Notes under the pieces: model-generated
What the model was told of the DNA's origin: nothing
The model's input: the letters and a program-made list of their open reading frames with translations, nothing else
Databases searched by the model: none
From: Rickettsia typhi
Lineage (GTDB): Bacteria; Pseudomonadota; Alphaproteobacteria; Rickettsiales; UBA1997
Length of the DNA stretch: 17,800 bases
Reading direction: 5' to 3'
NCBI GenBank assembly: GCA_945874115.1
Contig: CAMCFD010000028.1
Location: 1-17,800 of the forward strand
In this document: one piece after another, positions 13,804 through 17,800 of the stretch
Numbering within the stretch: the first letter of the stretch is position 1
Layout: every line of letters starts with the position of its first letter
Made by a program: the position numbers and the translations under genes

Positions 13804-15396
13804 TTAGAATGAAAACAATACGCCGATTAAACCAACATAACCTTTATTGTCTCTTAATTGCGACTGAGAAACATTAGGCTGTTGAGCGGCTAATCCAAAA
13901 TAATTCGGTTGGTTCGATTCAAACTCAAATTGAGTAATTTCAGCGTAAGGCATCAGGCCACGCGCCATTTTATAATCAACGCCGAAAGAAGTCGCTGTAT
14001 ATTTATTTTTCTGAAAATCACTAGACATGTGAGTTAAACTTGCCGCGAAAGGCCCAAATTCATACGCCAAACCTGCGGTGTAATATTTCGCATCGCCAAA
14101 TTTTTTGATAGACTGATCATCTTTATCACAAGTTTGGTGATCAAGATCAACCGTCGGGTCATAATCGCAAGAATATATTCCGCTAGTTGGCTGAAGCGAT
14201 TTACCCCAAAAACCATAAGAACCACCGATCGTAAAACCAAAATAAGTCACCATCAATCCCGCATCATAAGAAGCAAGGTTGCTTCGATTAATTCCAGTGC
14301 CACCACCAGCTGGAACAATTTTCGAACTTTCAAAAACCCCGTGCTCGCCAGTCGCAGAAAACGCGAAACCAAGATTGCTCAAATTATTGGTATAGTTAGC
14401 GCCCCAGCTCACAACGTTTTCAATGTCTCCAGAATCTTTCCCAGAAGTTGCCGCTGTCGTGCCGTTATCTCCCGTGTCTGGAACAAAGCTTGCGCCAAAT
14501 TGCCAGCCATTAACTCTTGGCGTATAATAACTTATTTTTGTCGCGTCTTCCATTTGTCCAAAAGAGCCATTTTTATAGCCATAAATCGGATATGGATCGG
14601 TGTTTCTATTGAAACTTCCATAATTATTTGTTATGTTGCCAAAACCATCAATCTCATAATCATTATCTGTGATTCTGTTATAAAAACCTTTTGCATAACC
14701 GCCGTGAGCCACGGGAGATTGAGGAATCAAAATGAAGCGCGGCAATTTTATGTTATCGCAAGCTGCACCAGCCTCACCATCAGCATCAACGCCAACGCCA
14801 CCAGCACAAAGCGCGCTAGCTCCAGACGGCAATTGGCTTGAGTGCGCAAACATCGGCAAATTAATATGCTGCAAATATTTTCCGTTAATCCCACCAGTGG
14901 CCCGCGCAAAGCTTGACGGCCCTACTTTCATTTTTTGGTTCACCGCGTTGTTATTGCCAAACTCAAATTTACCGATTGAAGACTCAGTAAAAATGAAACT
15001 TTTATCAGCATTAAATCCTTCATTAAGCCCATCAGTTGTAGTATCCGCCTCAAGCTCAACAATCGCGCCATATTTCAAACCCGAATCTGAAATCGCGCCA
15101 ACTTTAATGTAAATTTCTGAGTCATTGGCGAAAGTTGAATATCTTGAAAAGCGATTTTGCGTGCCCGCGTGAGCAGAGTCAACTTGGCCATTATCCTCTA
15201 AAACCGCATCAGGAAGGCGTGGATCAGAATAAGCGCCTTCTTGCTTTCTAACCGATCCATTAAAATTAATGAAACCACCAACAGCGACAATTGGCGTATT
15301 TGGCTTGCTAAAAAGCTCATTTGGAATATTTTGCGCAAAGGCTTCGCTTGCGGCAAAAGCAATTGAAAAAACCTGTAAAAACAATATTTTCTTCAT
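13804..15396 (-). CDS. Gram-negative outer-membrane porin
   Basis: This 530-residue protein starts with a clear signal peptide (MKKILFLQVFSIAFAASEAFA, then QN). It continues with alternating beta-strand sequence rich in Gly, Asn and aromatic residues. Porin-like features include IVAVGGFINFNGSVRKQ near the mature N-terminus, SGLKYGAIVELEAD, a FIFTESSIGKFEFGNNNA strand pair, YYTAGLAYEFGPFAASLTHMSSDF, and a terminal strand ending in phenylalanine (VGLIGVLFSF) as needed for BAM recognition. This is typical of trimeric Gram-negative porins (porin_4-like). Two long loops contain cysteine pairs (LCAGGVGVDADGEAGAAC and CDYDPTVDLDHQTC), which is unusual for porins and may indicate disulfide-stabilised loops. 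A promoter lies directly upstream. It probably shares a transcript with virB11. Confidence 0.88.
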   Translation of the reverse strand: MKKILFLQVFSIAFAASEAFAQNIPNELFSKPNTPIVAVGGFINFNGSVRKQEGAYSDPRLPDAVLEDNGQVDSAHAGTQNRFSRYSTFANDSEIYIKVGAISDSGLKYGAIVELEADTTTDGLNEGFNADKSFIFTESSIGKFEFGNNNAVNQKMKVGPSSFARATGGINGKYLQHINLPMFAHSSQLPSGASALCAGGVGVDADGEAGAACDNIKLPRFILIPQSPVAHGGYAKGFYNRITDNDYEIDGFGNITNNYGSFNRNTDPYPIYGYKNGSFGQMEDATKISYYTPRVNGWQFGASFVPDTGDNGTTAATSGKDSGDIENVVSWGANYTNNLSNLGFAFSATGEHGVFESSKIVPAGGGTGINRSNLASYDAGLMVTYFGFTIGGSYGFWGKSLQPTSGIYSCDYDPTVDLDHQTCDKDDQSIKKFGDAKYYTAGLAYEFGPFAASLTHMSSDFQKNKYTATSFGVDYKMARGLMPYAEITQFEFESNQPNYFGLAAQQPNVSQSQLRDNKGYVGLIGVLFSF

Positions 15397-15420
15397 CGTT
15401 AAAAAATTCTAGTTAAAAAC

Positions 15421-15464
15421 TTATCAAAGCCAAATATATCGGGATAACCAAATGTTATCAAAGC
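15421..15464. promoter_or_regulatory. Candidate operator of the porin: inverted and direct repeats
   Basis: GATAAC (15443-15448) and GTTATC (15454-15459) form a perfect 6-bp inverted repeat with a 5-bp centre, occupying the spacer and part of the -35 box of the porin promoter. In addition TTATCAAAGC occurs at 15421-15430 and again at 15455-15464, 34 bp apart (about three helical turns), bracketing the promoter. This layout suits a repressor that binds across the promoter. The regulator is unknown. Confidence 0.45.
15433..15461 (-). promoter_or_regulatory. Sigma70 promoter of the porin gene
   Basis: On the minus strand, TTGATA (15461-15456) and TATATT (15438-15433) are 17 bp apart, with five of six consensus bases each. 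The start would be near 15426, leaving a leader of about 30 nt. An inverted repeat lies between and over the boxes. Confidence 0.65.
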
Positions 15465-15552
15465 AATTTATTCTTTCAATATAAAACAAAAAATAATATT
15501 ATATAATAATCACAATTTTTTTTCAAATTAACAAGGGTTTTTTCTATTTTTT

Positions 15553-16884
15553 ATGGTTTATCTTCCGCATTGGCCAATTCCAAGTAGTTTTGGCAACCAG
15601 AAACTCGATTTTGAAACTGTTTTTTTGCGCCTTTCGCAAGTATTGGCGCGCCTTGATAATCCTCACAAAAAATTACCACCAACAATTCATGTGACTGGAA
15701 CAAACGGCAAAGGCTCAACTTGCGCCTTTCTTGCAGAAATTCTACGTCAAAGCAACCTTAAAGTCGACCTTTACACCTCGCCTCATTTACACAATTGCAA
15801 CGAAAGAATCGTTATAAATGACAGCGCAATTTCTGATTCTTATCTTTATGAGATATTAGAAGAAACCAGAATTGCCGCGGCTAACACGCCATTAACTTTT
15901 TTCGAGAGTTTCACAATCGCAACATTTCTTGCGCTGTCTCGATCAAATTCTGACATTTGCATAATCGAAACCGGAATGGGCGCGCGAATTGACGCCACGA
16001 ACATAATCGAGAAAAAAATTTCCACAATAATAACGCCAATTTCCTTCGATCACGAACAATATTTAGGCGAAACAATCGAAAAAATTGCCTTCGAAAAATC
16101 ATTTATAATAAGACCAGAAACGCCACTTATTATTGCGCCACAACCATCTCAAGCACAAAAAATTATCGAATTATTTGCGCGCGATCAAAATGCAAAAATG
16201 ATTCGCTATGACCGCGAATTCGAAATATTTTTAGATGAAGAAAATAATTCTTTCGATTTTAAAACGTCAAATCTCGAATTTCTCAACTTGCCAAAACCAT
16301 CTCTACGCGGCCAACATCAATATATAAACGCTGCAACAGCAATTGCTTGCGCCACAAATTTGCCACTAAAAATTAACGAAAATGCAATAAAAAAAGCACT
16401 TGAAAAAACTTTTTGGCCAAGCCGAATTGAAAAAGTTGAAAATAATTTGGTTAATTTTTTTACCCCGCAAAGCGAAATTTATATTGATGGCGCGCACAAT
16501 GTTTCAGGCGCTTTTGCCTTGGCAAAATGGATTGTTGAAGAAAAAAACAATGACAAAAATAACTCAGTTACTAAAAAAAATTTTATCATTGCCGGATTTT
16601 CAAAAAATAAATGTCGAGAAAATTTCTTGCTAAATTTTAGAAATATCGCCGACGAAATAATTGCCATACGAGTTGACGGAGAGCCGAATCCCGAAGATTC
16701 TCAAATAATTTGCGAGATTGGAAAAAAATGCGAGATAAAAATAAATCCACAAAATGATTTGCTTGACGCGATTTATTATTTATCGAAAACAGCGGGGAAT
16801 AATCCGGCAAGAATAATAATTTGCGGCTCTCTACATTTGGCTCGCGATGTTAGGAAATTTGGAAAAATAAAATTAAATAATTAA
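15553..16884 (+). CDS. folC: Folylpolyglutamate/dihydrofolate synthase FolC
   Basis: FolC ligates glutamate to folates in the cytoplasm (and, in bifunctional members, to dihydropteroate). The 443-residue protein has LDFETVFLRLSQVLARLDNP, then the P-loop HVTGTNGKGST (46-56). YTSPHLHNCNERI (folate and omega-loop region) and ETGMGARIDATNI follow. ITPISFDHEQYLGETIEKIAFEKSFIIR is the Mur-ligase-like central motif. The C-terminal domain has YIDGAHNVSGAFALAKWI. The gene is divergent from the porin and convergent with mlaF, and appears monocistronic. A TATAAT at 15502-15507 is a candidate -10 box, but no good -35 is 16-18 bp upstream. No close Shine-Dalgarno sequence was seen. Whether it also carries the dihydrofolate synthase activity cannot be read from motifs alone. 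Confidence 0.95.
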   Translation: MVYLPHWPIPSSFGNQKLDFETVFLRLSQVLARLDNPHKKLPPTIHVTGTNGKGSTCAFLAEILRQSNLKVDLYTSPHLHNCNERIVINDSAISDSYLYEILEETRIAAANTPLTFFESFTIATFLALSRSNSDICIIETGMGARIDATNIIEKKISTIITPISFDHEQYLGETIEKIAFEKSFIIRPETPLIIAPQPSQAQKIIELFARDQNAKMIRYDREFEIFLDEENNSFDFKTSNLEFLNLPKPSLRGQHQYINAATAIACATNLPLKINENAIKKALEKTFWPSRIEKVENNLVNFFTPQSEIYIDGAHNVSGAFALAKWIVEEKNNDKNNSVTKKNFIIAGFSKNKCRENFLLNFRNIADEIIAIRVDGEPNPEDSQIICEIGKKCEIKINPQNDLLDAIYYLSKTAGNNPARIIICGSLHLARDVRKFGKIKLNN

Positions 16885-16914
16885 TTTTTTCGAACAAGAA
16901 TTTTTAGAAAAACT

Positions 16915-16932
16915 ATACCAACCGGTCTGTAT
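16915..16932. promoter_or_regulatory. 18-bp imperfect palindrome resembling a TetR-family operator
   Basis: ATACCAACCGGTCTGTAT is centred on ACCGGT, with 7 of 9 half-site positions symmetric. The ACC...GGT core flanked by A/T and TGT is the style of many TetR/AcrR-family operators. It overlaps an extended -10-like TGTATAAT (16928-16935), but no matching -35 is at the proper distance. It lies between the convergent folC and mlaF 3' ends, where no promoter is needed, so its role is unclear. Confidence 0.35.
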
Positions 16933-16980
16933 AATTTTAAAACAATTCACCAAAACCCTCGCCAATTAAAATCTCTATTT

Positions 16981-17745
16981 CTAAACCATAAATTTAATCG
17001 GCCCACGAGATTGACCATGAATGAACTGATCGAGATATTCGTTGCCCGAAGAATACATATCTTTCACGCCACCAAACCAAATAATTTTTCCTTCATAAAG
17101 CATCGCAATTTTATCAGCAATTTTTTGCGCCGAATGCATATCGTGAGTGATTGTGATTGTTGTAGCGCCAAGCTCTTTGCTGTTAGAAATAATCAAGTCG
17201 TTAATCACGTCAGCCATGATTGGGTCAAGTCCTGTCGTTGGCTCATCGAAAAAAATAATTTCAGGATTAGCAGCAACAGCTCGCGCCAGAGAAGCCCTCT
17301 TCTGCATTCCTCCCGACAATTCAGACGGATATAAATTTGCAACATCTTCGCTTAAACCAACAGCGCGTAGCTTTTTCAGCGCAATTTCTCGCGCATCTTT
17401 TTTGCTCATTTTATTCGAGTTGAGAAGTCGAAAGGCAACATTTTCCCAAATTGGAAGCGAGTCGAACAAGGCTCCGCCCTGAAATAAAAAGCCGAATTTT
17501 TCCATTAAATTATCGCGGTTTTTTTGAGATATTTCAGACACTTCTTCACCATCAACTTTTATACTTCCAGAACTCGGATTTATAAGAGACGCAATCGTTT
17601 TTATCAACACCGATTTTCCACTTCCCGATCCACCTAAAATCACTAATGATTCGCCCTGTTTAACATAAAAATCAATGCCTTTCAAGACCTCTTTTGAGCC
17701 AAAATTCTTCTTAAGATTTCTTACCGAAATTTTACTTTCTGACAT
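16981..17745 (-). CDS. mlaF: ABC transporter ATPase, MlaF-type (phospholipid transport)
   Basis: This 254-residue ATPase fits MlaF, which powers lipid movement between the inner and outer membranes with the MlaE permease and MlaD. Walker A is GGSGSGKS (38-45). The Q-loop lies in FLFQGGALFDSLPIWENVAF, and the GALFDS sequence after it is characteristic of the Mla/Mce ATPases. The signature motif is LSGGMQKR (143-150). Walker B is IIFFDEP (163-169), followed by TTGLDP. The H-loop histidine is H201. The C-terminal tail (LDQFIHGQSRGPIKF) matches the MlaF tail. It starts 4 nt after the stop codon of a gene entering from the right edge, so it is part of an operon. That partner's visible tail is lysine-rich and does not look like an MlaE permease end. 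Confidence 0.9.
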   Translation of the reverse strand: MSESKISVRNLKKNFGSKEVLKGIDFYVKQGESLVILGGSGSGKSVLIKTIASLINPSSGSIKVDGEEVSEISQKNRDNLMEKFGFLFQGGALFDSLPIWENVAFRLLNSNKMSKKDAREIALKKLRAVGLSEDVANLYPSELSGGMQKRASLARAVAANPEIIFFDEPTTGLDPIMADVINDLIISNSKELGATTITITHDMHSAQKIADKIAMLYEGKIIWFGGVKDMYSSGNEYLDQFIHGQSRGPIKFMV

Positions 17746-17749
17746 AAAT

Positions 17750-17800
17750 TTACTTTAGTTTTTCATCAATTGCTTTTTTGATGGTTTTATAGTCAACAAA
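17750..17800 (-). CDS. C-terminal 16 residues of an unidentified protein
   Basis: The frame FVDYKTIKKAIDEKLK ends with TAA at 17750-17752, 4 nt before the mlaF start, and continues off the right edge. The length and close spacing suggest a real upstream operon partner. A hydrophilic final helix of the type Y-x-x-(I/L)-K-x-x-(I/L)-D-x-x-L also ends many DsbA-like thioredoxin-fold proteins, but 16 residues are too few to assign a family. It is not the hydrophobic end expected of MlaE. Confidence 0.5.
   Translation of the reverse strand, partial: FVDYKTIKKAIDEKLK

Noticed and set aside
14134..14841. 235-codon plus-strand frame inside the porin gene
   Set aside because: It is antisense to a clear porin with signal peptide and terminal Phe. 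It has no promoter, leader or family resemblance.
15479..15507. Full sigma70 promoter for folC
   Set aside because: TATAAT at 15502 is good, but the bases 17 bp upstream (ATATAA) do not resemble a -35, and the nearest TTCAAT is 21 bp away.
1..17800. CRISPR array, transposase, integrase, prophage or toxin-antitoxin system
   Set aside because: No regularly spaced direct repeats and no gene of these families were seen on either strand. The repeated elements found are dispersed palindromes without coding capacity.

Overview
The window is AT-rich (roughly 35-40% GC by eye), gene-dense bacterial DNA. It encodes a Gram-negative envelope: an outer-membrane receptor, a porin, LpxD and an Mla-type ABC ATPase. 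The nearest protein resemblances I recognise (LpxD, FolC, MurA, SecA, VirB11) and the presence of a type IV secretion ATPase fit an AT-rich alphaproteobacterium, plausibly of the Rickettsiales type. That placement is inference from memory of the families, not from a search. Most genes lack a visible Shine-Dalgarno sequence.

Left part, + strand (1-4364): the 3' end of exbD, then a 736-residue TonB-dependent catecholate-siderophore-type receptor behind two candidate sigma70 promoters (one a perfect consensus), then radA. ExbD energises TonB, which drives such receptors, so the first two genes form an iron-uptake block. RadA, a recombination helicase, starts directly after a 13-bp perfect inverted repeat that contains its ribosome binding site.

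Centre, - strand (4723-15396, read right to left): porin, virB11, a possible 34-codon small ORF, lpxD, ftsH, a TRL-like lipoprotein, murA and secA. murA and secA are 1 nt apart. The small ORF and lpxD are also 1 nt apart. ftsH and the porin have recognisable promoters. The block is dominated by envelope biogenesis and protein export or quality control, with a type IV secretion ATPase placed behind a porin.

Right part: folC (+), then convergent mlaF (-), whose upstream partner is cut by the window edge.

The most unusual content is between the genes. At least four copies (about 2765-2875, 8806-8862, 11263-11398, 12531-12682), plus degenerate pieces, belong to one dispersed family of palindromic elements. 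They have terminal inverted repeats ending in ATACC/ATGCC, a shared inner block (GGCAAAGTAATTTTGG), and in the longer copies a central terminator-like hairpin. Two copies begin on the last base of a stop codon and a third begins 2 nt after one. A fourth supplies the start codon of the small ORF in front of lpxD. They resemble in style, but I cannot equate them with, Rickettsia palindromic elements or MITE-like repeats. No tRNA, rRNA, CRISPR array, transposase or prophage gene was seen.
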